Positions 1-9,513 of a DNA stretch of 64,000 bases are shown here, in pieces. The stretch comes from Caballeronia sp. dw_19 (GTDB lineage Bacteria; Pseudomonadota; Gammaproteobacteria; Burkholderiales; Burkholderiaceae): positions 248,001 through 312,000 of the forward strand of contig NZ_JAAVUQ010000006.1 of the NCBI RefSeq assembly GCF_018449515.1, read 5' to 3'. The translations under genes were made by a program, and so were the position numbers. Below the pieces are notes generated by a model that was given only the letters and a program-made list of their open reading frames with translations, had not been told where the DNA came from and made no database searches. The stretch's first letter is position 1, and each line of letters starts with the position of its first letter.

Positions 1-89
1 ATCACGCCATACAGCGTGACGCTGCTTTGCGCGTGAGCGGCTACTGCGAACAGGCTGGAAATAGTTGCAGCCAACAGAACTTTCTTCAT
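1..89 (-). CDS. Porin, N-terminal fragment cut by window edge
   Basis: The reverse strand from 89 begins ATG and reads a lysine-start signal peptide (MKKVLLAATISSLFAVAAHA) followed by QSSVTLYG, the hallmark first beta strand of Burkholderia general porins. Only about 29 codons lie in the window; the rest is beyond position 1. The same QSSVTLYG start is seen in the complete porins at 8335-9513 and 15111-16256. The product would be an outer-membrane trimeric diffusion channel. The call rests on this short but diagnostic stretch. Confidence 0.85.
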   Translation of the reverse strand, partial: MKKVLLAATISSLFAVAAHAQSSVTLYGV

Positions 90-535
90 CTTGAACTCCA
101 CATAGATAACGGGTTCCGGGTCAGGAGGCAGCTTGCAACGCTGCGTGACTTCGGCCGTACGCTTAAGCGAAGCAGGCAATGCTTCGAGCGGGAGGACATG
201 CAGCGTTGAGTGCGGCCCTGACCTCAGAGCATCGAAGTCTACGGAGCGAGCGTCGCCAGGCAGCGTGGTCGAACTGAATGACAGATTTTCAGTTTTCGAA
301 AGCAAGGCTTGGGCGATCAGCGCGAAGGCAGACGTGCGCTAGGTTTGAGCGCTGTTCTTGTTTTGTGGCATTCCCATCATCGAGGGTTTGCGTGTATCGA
401 ATGCGCCACGCCATTGATTTATGGTTGCCTTAAGAACGGCCGACAAAGTTAAAAAAGACTTAATAAAGCAGGCGCGTCCTTGTTACGTCACGTAGCAGAT
501 CATGCGGTCAGTCAAATCGATACAGGCTGCCCGTC
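90..535. other. Intergenic region between porin and LysR gene
   Basis: About 450 bases with no convincing gene. Short plus-strand reading frames here have no ribosome site and no recognisable product. The region should carry the promoters of the leftward porin and the rightward LysR gene. It becomes AT-richer near 420-470, as expected for a promoter zone, but no operator could be defined by eye. Confidence 0.5.
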
Positions 536-1459
536 ATGAATCAGCTACAAGCAATGCGCGTGTTCACCCGCGTGGTCGATCTCACCAGCTTCAGTCTGGC
601 CGCCAAGCAACTCGGCATGTCGGCCGCAGCAGTCACCCGTAGCATCAGCATGCTGGAAGCGCACCTGAACATGCGCCTCCTGAATCGCTCCACGCGTCGG
701 CTCTCGTTGACCGAAGCGGGACAGTCCTATGTGGACGGTTGCCGCACGATCATCCAGCAACTCGATACGATTGAAGAGAGCCTCGTGCGCTCAACCCGCG
801 ATCTCAGCGGAACGTTGCGCGTGGCGGCGTCGACGACCTACGCCGCGTGCGGCTTGAGCAATCTGCTCGCGGCGTATCGTGCAGCGTATCCGCGCATTGG
901 CTTTGATGTGACGACCTACGACTCGCCGATCGAGTTAATCGAGGGAGGTTTCGATGTCGGTTTTTCTGCCGATCGCAACCTGCCGAACTCGTCGCTGGTC
1001 TGCCGTCATCTCACCGCGTTCAAGGAGGTCACGGTCGCTTCGCCCGGTTATCTCTCCCAGAACGGCACGCCCGTGAATCCCGCAGCGCTCGCGCATCATC
1101 ATCTGCTGTCGATCTCCGACGGCTCCGCGCGTAATTGGGAATTCTCGGATCAGAACGGCGTGTATCGCGTGGCGACCGGAAATGCGCTGCACGCAACCAG
1201 CAGTGCAACGGTGCGTTCGGCAGCGCTGGCGGACATGGGGATCGCGTTGTTGCCGGCACCGCTGGTCAAGGACGATCTGGCGAAAGGCCTCCTGCTGCCC
1301 ATCCTCGGCCAGTTCCAGATTGCGGGTGGCGTACGCCAGGTGTCCATTCTCTATACGGGTCGCAACTATCTCTCGGCGAAGGTCCGGCATTTCATCGACT
1401 TCTCGGTGAGCCAGTACCGTGCCCCTGATAACACGGTAGGACTTCGTGCCGCGGCCTGA
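536..1459 (+). CDS. LysR-family transcriptional regulator
   Basis: A 307-residue protein of normal LysR length. Residues 1-60 form the winged helix-turn-helix (LTSFSLAAKQLGMSAAAVTR, then LNMRLLNRSTRRLSLTEAG), and the remainder is a periplasmic-binding-protein-like effector domain. The N-terminal pattern (MNQLQAMRVFTRVVD) is typical of the CrgA-like subgroup in Burkholderia. It is followed after 30 bases by a response regulator on the same strand, then by an RND efflux operon, so it may control efflux, although LysR genes more often regulate a divergent neighbour. The effector is unknown. The start is the only ATG that keeps the full HTH. Confidence 0.93.
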   Translation: MNQLQAMRVFTRVVDLTSFSLAAKQLGMSAAAVTRSISMLEAHLNMRLLNRSTRRLSLTEAGQSYVDGCRTIIQQLDTIEESLVRSTRDLSGTLRVAASTTYAACGLSNLLAAYRAAYPRIGFDVTTYDSPIELIEGGFDVGFSADRNLPNSSLVCRHLTAFKEVTVASPGYLSQNGTPVNPAALAHHHLLSISDGSARNWEFSDQNGVYRVATGNALHATSSATVRSAALADMGIALLPAPLVKDDLAKGLLLPILGQFQIAGGVRQVSILYTGRNYLSAKVRHFIDFSVSQYRAPDNTVGLRAAA

Positions 1460-1489
1460 CGTGCATCCCCCACTCTGGAGCGCGTTGTA

Positions 1490-2164
1490 ATGCCGAAAGT
1501 ACTTGCCATAGAAGATGACGAACTGATGGCGCAGGAAGTGACACGTGCATTGTCCGCACCGGGCTATACGGTCCAGGTTGCCCGCACGGGCCGCGACGGT
1601 ATTGCGAAAGCCATTGGCGGCGGTTATGACATCGTCACGCTTGATCGCATGTTGCCGGACCTGGATGGCCTCACGATTGTGACGACCATGCGAGGCGTCG
1701 GCATAGACACGCCTGTGCTGATCGTCAGTTCAATGAGCCATGTGGATGACCGCGTGCGCGGACTGCGAGCAGGCGGTGACGACTATCTCACCAAGCCTTT
1801 CTCTCACGATGAAATGCGCGCCCGCGTGGAAGCCTTGCTTCGACGCAAGGCGGGACCCGCATCCGACGAAACGGTCTTGCGCGTGCATGGCCTGGAGCTC
1901 AATCTCGTGCGCCGCCGCGCCACGCTTCACGGCCGTGTGCTCGACCTGCAGCCGACCGAGTTTCGCGTGCTCGAATTCATGATGCGTCATGTAGGTCAGG
2001 TGCTCACGCGAACCATGATTTTCGAAGGCGTATGGGGCTGCCGTTTCGATCCTGGTACTAATCTGATCGATGTTCACGTCGGCCGCCTGAGAAAGAAAGT
2101 GGATGACGCCAGCGGCCGGCCGGCGATCCGCACCATTCGCGGCTCCGGCTATTTGCTGGACTAA
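1490..2164 (+). CDS. OmpR-family response regulator
   Basis: A 224-residue two-domain response regulator. The receiver domain (about 1-120) has the acidic pair in LAIEDDELM, the phospho-acceptor Asp in TLDRMLPD and the conserved Lys in YLTKPF. Residues about 130-222 are an OmpR/PhoB winged helix ending in RTIRGSGYLLD. A GGAG site precedes the ATG. No sensor kinase lies next to it, so it is an orphan locally; it resembles the regulator at 12789-13469, which does have a kinase. A strong terminator follows immediately. Its position ahead of the RND operon suggests, but does not prove, that it controls efflux. Confidence 0.93.
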   Translation: MPKVLAIEDDELMAQEVTRALSAPGYTVQVARTGRDGIAKAIGGGYDIVTLDRMLPDLDGLTIVTTMRGVGIDTPVLIVSSMSHVDDRVRGLRAGGDDYLTKPFSHDEMRARVEALLRRKAGPASDETVLRVHGLELNLVRRRATLHGRVLDLQPTEFRVLEFMMRHVGQVLTRTMIFEGVWGCRFDPGTNLIDVHVGRLRKKVDDASGRPAIRTIRGSGYLLD

Positions 2165-2175
2165 TTTCTTCATCG

Positions 2176-2220
2176 TCGAGCGCAGCCACAAGGTGTTCCG
2201 CACCTTGTGGCTGCGCTCGA
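2176..2220 (+). terminator. Strong perfect hairpin terminator after the response regulator
   Basis: A perfect 20-bp inverted repeat (2176-2195 against 2201-2220) with a five-base loop TTCCG, followed by TTTTC. It lies 12 bases after the response-regulator stop codon. It should end the LysR-regulator transcript and so separate it from the RND operon at 2418. Confidence 0.85.
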
Positions 2221-2247
2221 TTTTCGTCACGTCCCCCTTGCCTTCTC

Positions 2248-2265
2248 GAAACTAAAACTAGTTTC
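2248..2265. promoter_or_regulatory. Candidate operator dyad upstream of the RND operon
   Basis: GAAAC (2248-2252) is mirrored by GTTTC (2261-2265), with an embedded 10-bp palindrome AAACTAGTTT at 2255-2264. It lies about 150 bases upstream of the efflux permease start, downstream of a terminator, where a promoter must be. Which regulator binds cannot be told from sequence; the neighbouring LysR and response regulator are candidates. Confidence 0.35.
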
Positions 2266-2417
2266 ATTTTTCCCGTGCGTGGGTGTTAACCCGATCCTTC
2301 CAGAATGACTGACACCGGCGCTGTCATTGCGCAATCAGTCCGATGTCCTGATGTTGTTAAGTCACCAAGTCACTAAGTTAGCGCGAATCATGCGCACCCT
2401 GAACGGAGCCGTTCTCA

Positions 2418-5400
2418 ATGTTGAAAATTGTCCGATTAGCTTTGACTCGGCCCTATACGTTCATCGTGCTGGCGATGCTGATCGTGTTGATCGGTCCGCT
2501 CGCGGCACTCCGTACGCCGACGGACATCTTCCCCGATATCCGCATTCCCGTCATCAGTGTCATCTGGAACTACGCAGGGCTTCAACCGGACGACATGTCG
2601 GGCCGGATTGTCACGTACTACGAACGTACGCTCGGCACGACCGTCAACGACGTCCAGCATATTGAATCGCAGTCGTTCCGGGGTTATGGCATCGTCAAGA
2701 TCTTCTTCCAGCCGACCGTCGATATCCGGACGGCGACTGCTCAAGTCACTTCAGTTTCGCAGACGGTACTCAAGCAGATGCCGCCAGGCATTACGCCACC
2801 CCAGATCCTTAACTACAACGCATCGACGGTTCCGGTCCTGCAGATCGCGCTCACCAGCAACACGCTCGATGAGCAGAAGCTTGCCGATTACGCTACCAAC
2901 TTCATTCGACCCGCGCTGCTGAGCGTACCCGGAGTGGCGATTCCGACGCCTTACGGCGGCAAGACGCGCGAAGTGCAGATCGACCTGGATCCGCACGCAT
3001 TGCAGGCGGACCGGCTGTCCGCTACGGACGTAGCGAACGCATTGGCGCAGCAGAACCAGATCGTGCCGGCGGGGACCGAGAAGATCGGCGACTTCGAATA
3101 CAACATCAAGCTGAACAACAGCCCGCTTGCGCTCGACCAACTCAACAACCTGCCCGTCAAGACGATCAACGGCGCAACCATCTATATCCGCGATATCGCA
3201 CACGTTCGCGACGGCAATCCGCCGCAGAGCAATATTGTGCGTCTCGACGGCCATCGCGCCGTGCTGATGAGTATTCTGAAAAACGGTTCGGCCTCGACGC
3301 TCGACATCATCGCGGGCGTCAAGGCGAAGCTACCGCTGATTCGCGAAACCCTGCCGCCTGGCCTCAAGCTCGTGACGATGGGCGATCAGTCCGTATTCGT
3401 GAAGGGCGCGGTGAGCGGCGTGGCGCGTGAAGGCATCATTGCTGCCGCGCTGACCTCGCTCATGATCCTGTTGTTCCTGGGAAGCTGGCGCTCCACGCTG
3501 ATCATTGCGTCGTCCATCCCGCTTGCGGTTCTGGCCGCGATTGCGGCGCTGTCGGCGATGGGCGAGACGCTCAACGTCATGACGCTCGGAGGACTCGCGC
3601 TTGCAGTGGGTATTCTCGTCGATGATGCAACTGTCACCATCGAAAATATCAACTGGCACCTGGAACAGGGCAAGCCCGTCAGGGACGCTATTCTCGACGG
3701 CGCCGCGCAGATCGTGACGCCTGCCCTCGTCTCGCTGCTGTGCATCTGTATTGTGTTCGTGCCCATGCTGCTGCTCGACGGTATTGCACGTTTCCTGTTC
3801 GTGCCCATGGCCGAGGCCGTGATCTTCGCGATGATCGCCTCATTCGTGCTCTCACGAACCTTCGTGCCGATGATGGCGCAGTACCTGCTGCGGCCGCACG
3901 CGTCAGGGGGGCATGCATCCGGTGAGCTTGCCGCGAGCATGGACCCGCACGGCATCATGCAGCATGCGCCTTCGAAAAATCCGCTGGTCCGATTCCAGCG
4001 CGGCTTTGAACAACTGTTCGGGCGCTTTCGCGGCATGTACCGCATTCTGCTGGGGATGGCGCTCAGCAGCCGCAAGCTGTTCATCATCGGCTTCCTCGCG
4101 GTGGTCGCGGCGTCCTTTTTACTGTCGCCATTCCTTGGGCGCAACTTCTTTCCGAATATCGACTCGGGTGAAATCGCGTTGCATGTGCGGGGTCCGGTTG
4201 GCTTGCGGATCGAGCAGACCGCGGACCTCTTCGATCATGTCGAGGCCACTGTTCGCCGGACTATTCCACCGAACCAGTTGCGTGCTGTGATCGACAATAT
4301 CGGCTTACCGAACAGCGGTATCAACCTGACGTATAACAACAGCGGCACGATGGGACCGTCGGACGGTGACATCCTCATCTCGCTCGGCGAGGACCACGCG
4401 CCAACGGCTGAGTATGTCAAGAAATTACGCAGGCTGCTGCCGCGTGCATATCCGGGCATGACCTTCTCGTTCCTGCCTGCCGACACCATTTCGCAAATTC
4501 TTAACTTCGGTTCACCGGCCCCGATCGATATCCAGGTGGCCGGTCCGAATCAGGCCGGCAACTATGCGTATGCCCAGCAACTGCTGCGCAAGGTACAACT
4601 AATCCCGGGCATTGCCGACACGCGCATTCAGCAGGCGACGACCTACCCGCAATTCACCGTCTCGGTTGACCGGACCCGTGCCGCCGAACTGGGCATTACC
4701 GAGGGCGACGTGACCAACTCGGTAGTGGCCAATCTCTCGGGCACGAGTCAGGTTGCCCCAACCTACTGGCTCAACCCGCGCAATGGTGTGTCGTATGCGG
4801 TCGTCGCGCAAACGCCGCAATATCGAATGACGTCGCTCAACGATCTCGGCAACCTGATGGTCACCGGCAAGACCGGCGAAGCGCAGATTCTGGGCGGCAT
4901 TGCGACGATCAAGCGCGGCGTGGGAAACGCCGTTGTTTCGCACTACAACATTGAACCCCTGTTCGACATCTATGCGACCACGCAAGGCCGGGATCTCGGC
5001 GCCGTTGCCGCACAGATCAACACAATCGTGCACCAGACCGCGAAGGAAGTACCGAAGGGTTCGCAAGTGACCGTGCGAGGCCAGCTTCAAACCATGAACA
5101 GCGCATTCATGGGACTAGGCCTCGGCCTGATCGCGGCAATCGTGCTGATCTACCTGCTGATCGTGGTGAACTTCCATTCGTGGAGTGATGCGTTCGTGAT
5201 CGTGACCGCGTTGCCGGCGGCGCTCGCGGGCATCGTGTGGATGCTGTTCATTACGCACACGCCATTGTCGGTCCCGGCGCTAACGGGCGCGATCCTCTGC
5301 ATGGGGGTGGCCACGGCGAACTCCATCCTGGTCGTCACCTTCGCCCGCGAACGGCTGGTCATTACCGGCAACGCGTTGGTCGCCGCGATGGAAGCAGGAT

Positions 5401-5648
5401 TCACGCGGTTTCGCCCGGTGCTGATGACCGCACTCGCGATGATCATCGGCATGTTGCCGATGGCACTGGGTCTCGGCGACGGCGGCGAACAGAACGCCCC
5501 GCTCGGCCGTGCTGTGATCGGCGGCCTGATGTGCGCCACCATCGCCACGCTGCTGTTCGTGCCTGTTGTGTTCAGCCTCGTGCATCGCAATGAAAAGGCT
5601 CAAGAGGATCACCCACTTTCCGGATCAGGAGAATCGCATGTCCACTGA
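2418..5648 (+). CDS. RND efflux pump inner-membrane permease
   Basis: A 1076-residue protein of the AcrB/HAE-1 superfamily, the inner-membrane proton-driven pump of a tripartite exporter. The first transmembrane segment (about 12-32) is followed by the usual porter-domain motif (PTDIFPDIRIPVISVIW). The second helix bundle carries the proton-relay Asp pair in GILVDDATVTIEN (about residue 402). A second large periplasmic loop (about 560-870) and a C-terminal bundle follow. An AcrB-type pump is normally 1030-1050 residues, so this is full length. It overlaps the adaptor gene by 11 bases. Substrate class (drug, solvent or metal) cannot be told; the relay is AcrB-like rather than CusA-like. The operon order with the permease first is less common than adaptor first. 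Confidence 0.95.
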   Translation: MLKIVRLALTRPYTFIVLAMLIVLIGPLAALRTPTDIFPDIRIPVISVIWNYAGLQPDDMSGRIVTYYERTLGTTVNDVQHIESQSFRGYGIVKIFFQPTVDIRTATAQVTSVSQTVLKQMPPGITPPQILNYNASTVPVLQIALTSNTLDEQKLADYATNFIRPALLSVPGVAIPTPYGGKTREVQIDLDPHALQADRLSATDVANALAQQNQIVPAGTEKIGDFEYNIKLNNSPLALDQLNNLPVKTINGATIYIRDIAHVRDGNPPQSNIVRLDGHRAVLMSILKNGSASTLDIIAGVKAKLPLIRETLPPGLKLVTMGDQSVFVKGAVSGVAREGIIAAALTSLMILLFLGSWRSTLIIASSIPLAVLAAIAALSAMGETLNVMTLGGLALAVGILVDDATVTIENINWHLEQGKPVRDAILDGAAQIVTPALVSLLCICIVFVPMLLLDGIARFLFVPMAEAVIFAMIASFVLSRTFVPMMAQYLLRPHASGGHASGELAASMDPHGIMQHAPSKNPLVRFQRGFEQLFGRFRGMYRILLGMALSSRKLFIIGFLAVVAASFLLSPFLGRNFFPNIDSGEIALHVRGPVGLRIEQTADLFDHVEATVRRTIPPNQLRAVIDNIGLPNSGINLTYNNSGTMGPSDGDILISLGEDHAPTAEYVKKLRRLLPRAYPGMTFSFLPADTISQILNFGSPAPIDIQVAGPNQAGNYAYAQQLLRKVQLIPGIADTRIQQATTYPQFTVSVDRTRAAELGITEGDVTNSVVANLSGTSQVAPTYWLNPRNGVSYAVVAQTPQYRMTSLNDLGNLMVTGKTGEAQILGGIATIKRGVGNAVVSHYNIEPLFDIYATTQGRDLGAVAAQINTIVHQTAKEVPKGSQVTVRGQLQTMNSAFMGLGLGLIAAIVLIYLLIVVNFHSWSDAFVIVTALPAALAGIVWMLFITHTPLSVPALTGAILCMGVATANSILVVTFARERLVITGNALVAAMEAGFTRFRPVLMTALAMIIGMLPMALGLGDGGEQNAPLGRAVIGGLMCATIATLLFVPVVFSLVHRNEKAQEDHPLSGSGESHVH

Positions 5649-6837
5649 AATTGAAATCAATTCCCCTAAGCGCTTGCGTCATCTGAAGCTGGTCAGCGTG
5701 ATCATCGCGTTGATTACCGCGGGCGTGGTGACCGACGGCATCATCAGCCGCTCGCACGCGGAGCGTGAACTGACGACCTGGACCGACGCGCAAGCGATAC
5801 CGACCGTGGCAACTGTCGCGCCCCAATTGCCTGCGGCCGAGCAGTCGCTGGAATTGCCGGGGCAGCTCGCCGCCTTCGTCAATGCACCGATCTATGCCCG
5901 CGTGTCCGGCTATCTGCAAACGTGGTCCGCCGACATCGGCACGCACGTGAAGGCCGGCCAGTTGCTCGGCCTGATCGATACGCCCGATCTCGATCAGCAA
6001 CTGAAACAGGCACGGGCCGACCTCGCCAATACGGTGGCGAACGAAAACCTCGCGGCGACCACCGCAAAACGCTGGACGCAGATGCTGAAGCAGGACTCGG
6101 TCTCGCAGCAGGACGCCGATGAAAAGACCAGCGACCTGATCGCGAAGCAGGCCACGGTCGACGCCAGCCGCGCCAACGTCGCGCGCCTCGAAGCGCTTGA
6201 ATCGTTCAAGCGCATCACGGCCCCGTTTGACGGTATCGTCACGGCGCGCAAAACCGATATCGGCGCGTTGATCGATGCGGGCGGCGGCACCGGCCCGGAA
6301 TTGTTCGCTGTCTCCGACGCGCGCCGCCTCCGGCTCTATGTGAACGTGCCGCAAAGCGACGCAGCGGCGATCAAGCCCGGACTCACTGCCAAGCTGACTG
6401 TGCCGGAGCGGCCGGGCATGACCTTCGACGCGAAACTTGTCGACACGGACGACGCCATCACGCCTGCATCCGGCACGTTGCTCGTGCAGTTGTCGGTGGA
6501 CAATGCATCGGGCTTGCTGCTGCCCGGGGAATACACACAGGTTCACTTCGCGCTGCCTAACGCCGGCAGCGCGTTGCTGGTTCCGGCGAGCACGCTGATC
6601 TTCCGTACTGACAACATGCAGGTCGCGGTCATCGACCCAAACAACCACGTGCATCTGAAAGACGTGAAGATCGCGACCGACCTCGGTACCCATGTCCTGA
6701 TTGAATCGGGATTGTCAGCGAGCGACCGGATCATCGACAACCCGCCGGACTCGCTTGCGGAAGGCGAACTCGTGCGCGGCGCCGCGACTGCCGTGGCCAC
6801 CGCAGCGACCGGGCAGCCGGAGCATGAGCATGGTTAA
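5638..6837 (+). CDS. RND efflux periplasmic adaptor (membrane fusion protein)
   Basis: A 399-residue HlyD/AcrA-type protein. An N-terminal membrane anchor (about 16-36) is followed by a lipoyl/barrel-sandwich half (PIYARVSGYLQTWSADIGTH), a coiled-coil hairpin (about 115-190), a second lipoyl half (ITAPFDGIVTARKTDIGAL) and beta-barrel and membrane-proximal domains. The start at 5638 was chosen because a TCAGGAG ribosome site precedes it and it overlaps the permease gene by 11 bases; a longer in-frame start at 5566 lies inside the permease. The protein bridges permease and outer-membrane channel. It has no lipobox, so it is anchored by a helix. Confidence 0.94.
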   Translation: MSTEIEINSPKRLRHLKLVSVIIALITAGVVTDGIISRSHAERELTTWTDAQAIPTVATVAPQLPAAEQSLELPGQLAAFVNAPIYARVSGYLQTWSADIGTHVKAGQLLGLIDTPDLDQQLKQARADLANTVANENLAATTAKRWTQMLKQDSVSQQDADEKTSDLIAKQATVDASRANVARLEALESFKRITAPFDGIVTARKTDIGALIDAGGGTGPELFAVSDARRLRLYVNVPQSDAAAIKPGLTAKLTVPERPGMTFDAKLVDTDDAITPASGTLLVQLSVDNASGLLLPGEYTQVHFALPNAGSALLVPASTLIFRTDNMQVAVIDPNNHVHLKDVKIATDLGTHVLIESGLSASDRIIDNPPDSLAEGELVRGAATAVATAATGQPEHEHG

Positions 6838-8245
6838 GCGCCGTCTCCTGGCAGCGGCAGCCTGCGCTGTCGCGCTGAACGCGTGTTCGTTCGCGCCCAC
6901 CTACACCGTGCCCGCCACGGCGATTCCTACCACCTTCAAGGAAGCCGGCCCTTGGCAACCGGCAAAACCCGCGGACCGCATCCCGCGTGATGGCTGGTGG
7001 ACCATGTATCGCGATCCGGTATTGAGCAGGCTCGAAGCAAAGATCGCGACAGCCAATCCGAATGTGGCGGCAGCAGTCGCCCGGCATGACGAAGCCAGCG
7101 CGTACCTTCAGGAAGCGCGTTCCGGGCTGTTTCCGACTATTGGTGCCGAATCCGATGTCTCGCGGCAACGGCAATCGGATAACCGGCCGTTGCGCGGCAC
7201 AGGTCAGCCGTCGACTTACAACTCGGCGACGGCGGGTGTCGGTATAGGCTATGACCTTGATTTGTGGGGCAAGGTGCGCAATCAGGTCAGCGCGGGCCGC
7301 TCGCAAGAAGAGGCCAGTGCGGACGATCTCGAGTCGCTGCGCCTTAGCCTTCAGTCAAGCCTCGCATCGACCTATTTCGAACTGCGCGGCCTCGATCAGC
7401 GCGCCAAGCTGCTCAACGACACCATCGATACGTATAAGCGTGCACTGAAGCTGACCGTCAGCCGTCACAACGGCGGCCTCGCCTCCGGCATGGATGTCTC
7501 GCGGGCGCAGACGCAACTTGCATCCGCCCGTGCCGCCGCCGACGATACCCAGGCGAGCCGTGCGCTGCTCGAACATGCGATCGCGACGCTCACCGGAACG
7601 CCGGCATCGTCGTTCTCCCTGCCGCCGGACGTTGCGTTCAACTATCTGCCCCGCGTGCCCCTTGGGCTGCCTTCAACACTCTTGCAACGCAGGCCCGATG
7701 TTGCGGCGGCGGAACGGCGCGTGGCGGCGGCGAACGCGAATATCGGTGTAGCGAAGGCTGCGTTCTACCCCGACATTTCACTCGGCCTGGACGGCGGATA
7801 TCAAAGCGATACCTTCTCGCCCTGGCTCGCGGCACCCAACGAAATCTGGTCGGTGGGACCGCAATTGCTGTTCACGATCTTCGATGGCGGCAAGCGCAGC
7901 GCGGCCGTGGCGAATTCGCGGGCGGAACTCGCCGAGAACGGTGCGAAGTACCGGCAGACCGTGCTTGTGGCTTTCCAGCAGGTCGAGGACGGCTTGGCGC
8001 TGCTGCATCATCTCGGCGACGAATCAGTCAACGAAGATCAGGCGTTGAGCGCCGCGCAGCAGACGCTCGCGCTGGCGACGTCGCAGTATCGCGACGGTGT
8101 GGTGAGCTATCTGGATGTCGTCACGGCCCAAACCACAGAACTGACTGCGCAGATTTCGTCGCTGGACCTGCGTACGCGACAGCTGACGGCTTCGGTGTCC
8201 CTGATCCGGGCTCTCGGTGGTGGATGGACCGGGAAGCCCGCCTGA
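6830..8245 (+). CDS. RND outer-membrane factor, NodT-family lipoprotein
   Basis: A 471-residue TolC-like channel of the NodT/OprM family. The signal peptide ends in a lipobox (ALNACSF, Cys near residue 17), so the channel is lipid-anchored. The family motifs TYNSATAGVGIGYDLDLWGK, a repeated outer-membrane-efflux domain, and the RRPDV.AAERRV...N.NIG..KAAFYPDISL signature are present. The ATG at 6830 was taken because GGAG lies seven bases upstream; another ATG at 6824 is too close to that site. It overlaps the adaptor gene by eight bases, so the three genes form one translationally coupled operon. Confidence 0.95.
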   Translation: MVKRRLLAAAACAVALNACSFAPTYTVPATAIPTTFKEAGPWQPAKPADRIPRDGWWTMYRDPVLSRLEAKIATANPNVAAAVARHDEASAYLQEARSGLFPTIGAESDVSRQRQSDNRPLRGTGQPSTYNSATAGVGIGYDLDLWGKVRNQVSAGRSQEEASADDLESLRLSLQSSLASTYFELRGLDQRAKLLNDTIDTYKRALKLTVSRHNGGLASGMDVSRAQTQLASARAAADDTQASRALLEHAIATLTGTPASSFSLPPDVAFNYLPRVPLGLPSTLLQRRPDVAAAERRVAAANANIGVAKAAFYPDISLGLDGGYQSDTFSPWLAAPNEIWSVGPQLLFTIFDGGKRSAAVANSRAELAENGAKYRQTVLVAFQQVEDGLALLHHLGDESVNEDQALSAAQQTLALATSQYRDGVVSYLDVVTAQTTELTAQISSLDLRTRQLTASVSLIRALGGGWTGKPA

Positions 8246-8270
8246 GGCATATTCAGCCGTAGAAGTTAAA

Positions 8271-8306
8271 ACGCCGCCGGGGGTATTTCATGGCCCTCGG
8301 CGGCGT
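8271..8306. terminator. Terminator hairpin between convergent efflux operon and porin
   Basis: ACGCCGCCG (8271-8279) pairs with CGGCGGCGT (8298-8306), extended inward by GGGG against CCCT, in a stem of about 13 bp. It lies 25 bases past the efflux operon stop and 28 bases before the stop of the convergent porin, followed by ATTTA on the plus side and preceded by TTAAA (TTTAA on the minus side). It probably serves both genes. Confidence 0.7.
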
Positions 8307-8334
8307 ATTTACATCAAGCTCTGGTCGGACAGGA

Positions 8335-9513
8335 TCAGAAGTGGAGACGCACACCCGCTGCGACCACTGCTTGTTTGCCGTTCGACGACGCAGCCAGGTT
8401 GTAGATCGACGCATTGCCCAACGCATTCACCCCCGTTGCGCCGGTCGCATGCTGGTAGACACCTTCGAGATAGACGTCGGTACGGCGGCTCAGCGCGTAG
8501 TCCGCTTGCAGCATGAACGCATTCCACTTCGGCGAGAGGCTCGACGTGGCGGCGTCGAACTTGCCGTCGGTGAACGTGTACGAGCCGCCCAGGGTCAATG
8601 CCGGCGTCAGTGCATAGCGGGCATTCAACTCATAGTTGTTGAACGTGAGCTTGTTGCCCGATAGCGCCGTGTATGAGCCGCCCTGTGAGATCTCGCTTGG
8701 GTCGTCGAGTGTCGTGCGCGTGAACACCGCGCCGATGGTCACGGCACCAATCACGTAACGCGCGCCGGCGCCCATGATGCGCTGGCGACCGCCGACCAGC
8801 GTTGCGTCGCCGTCGCCGCTCGAGAGCGCGCCACCGGTGTTAGCCGGTGCCGTGACACCGCCCGGATCGTTGGCCTGGAAGTATGCTGCAGCCAGACTCA
8901 AAGGACCGTTGTTATACGACGCGCCCGCCGTATAGGCGTTGTTGTTGCTGAAGCCATTCGATGAATTGCTGAACGCGTACGCACCGCCGAACACGAGCCC
9001 GGCGTAGTTCACGCTGCGAAACTTCACCGCATTGTTCATGCGGAAATCGTTGTTCAGGTTGTCGTTGTCGAACGGGTGATCGGCTATGTTCCCGCCAAAG
9101 CCCGAACCGGTTGCCGACAGCGGCGCCACGAAGTCCACCATGGAGTCGTACTGGCGCCCCAGCGTAACGGTTCCGTAAACGGAGCTTGAAATACCGACCC
9201 ATGCCTGACGGCCGAACTCGTCGCCGCCGTTCGAGAACTTGCCGCTGTCAATGTTAAAACCGTTCTCGAGGTCGAACACGGCCGCCAGACCACCGCCAAG
9301 ATCTTCTGTGCCTTTCAGGCCCCACCGATCCGTACTCACGTTACCGCTCTGCATGCCCCACGCGGCATTGCCACCCGTTGAGGATTTCTGGTTGGAAATA
9401 TAGTCGATACCCGTATCAAGTGTGCCGTACAGGGTAACGCTGCTTTGTGCGTTCGCGGCTTGAGAGACCGCGGCCGCGATCAGGCTCAAGGAGGCGATCA
9501 ACGCTTTGTTCAT
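8335..9513 (-). CDS. Trimeric outer-membrane porin
   Basis: A 392-residue gram-negative porin. A signal peptide (MNKALIASLSLIAAAVSQAANA) is followed by QSSVTLYGTLDTGIDYISN, then the typical SRWGLKG-like strand (STDRWGLKGTEDLGGGLAAV), the FGRQAWVG turn, and a final strand ending in aromatic Phe (AAGVRLHF) as required for outer-membrane insertion. The start at 9513 was chosen for the signal peptide; the longer frame to 9615 has no such leader. It is convergent with the efflux operon. It should form a general diffusion pore. Confidence 0.95.
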   Translation of the reverse strand: MNKALIASLSLIAAAVSQAANAQSSVTLYGTLDTGIDYISNQKSSTGGNAAWGMQSGNVSTDRWGLKGTEDLGGGLAAVFDLENGFNIDSGKFSNGGDEFGRQAWVGISSSVYGTVTLGRQYDSMVDFVAPLSATGSGFGGNIADHPFDNDNLNNDFRMNNAVKFRSVNYAGLVFGGAYAFSNSSNGFSNNNAYTAGASYNNGPLSLAAAYFQANDPGGVTAPANTGGALSSGDGDATLVGGRQRIMGAGARYVIGAVTIGAVFTRTTLDDPSEISQGGSYTALSGNKLTFNNYELNARYALTPALTLGGSYTFTDGKFDAATSSLSPKWNAFMLQADYALSRRTDVYLEGVYQHATGATGVNALGNASIYNLAASSNGKQAVVAAGVRLHF

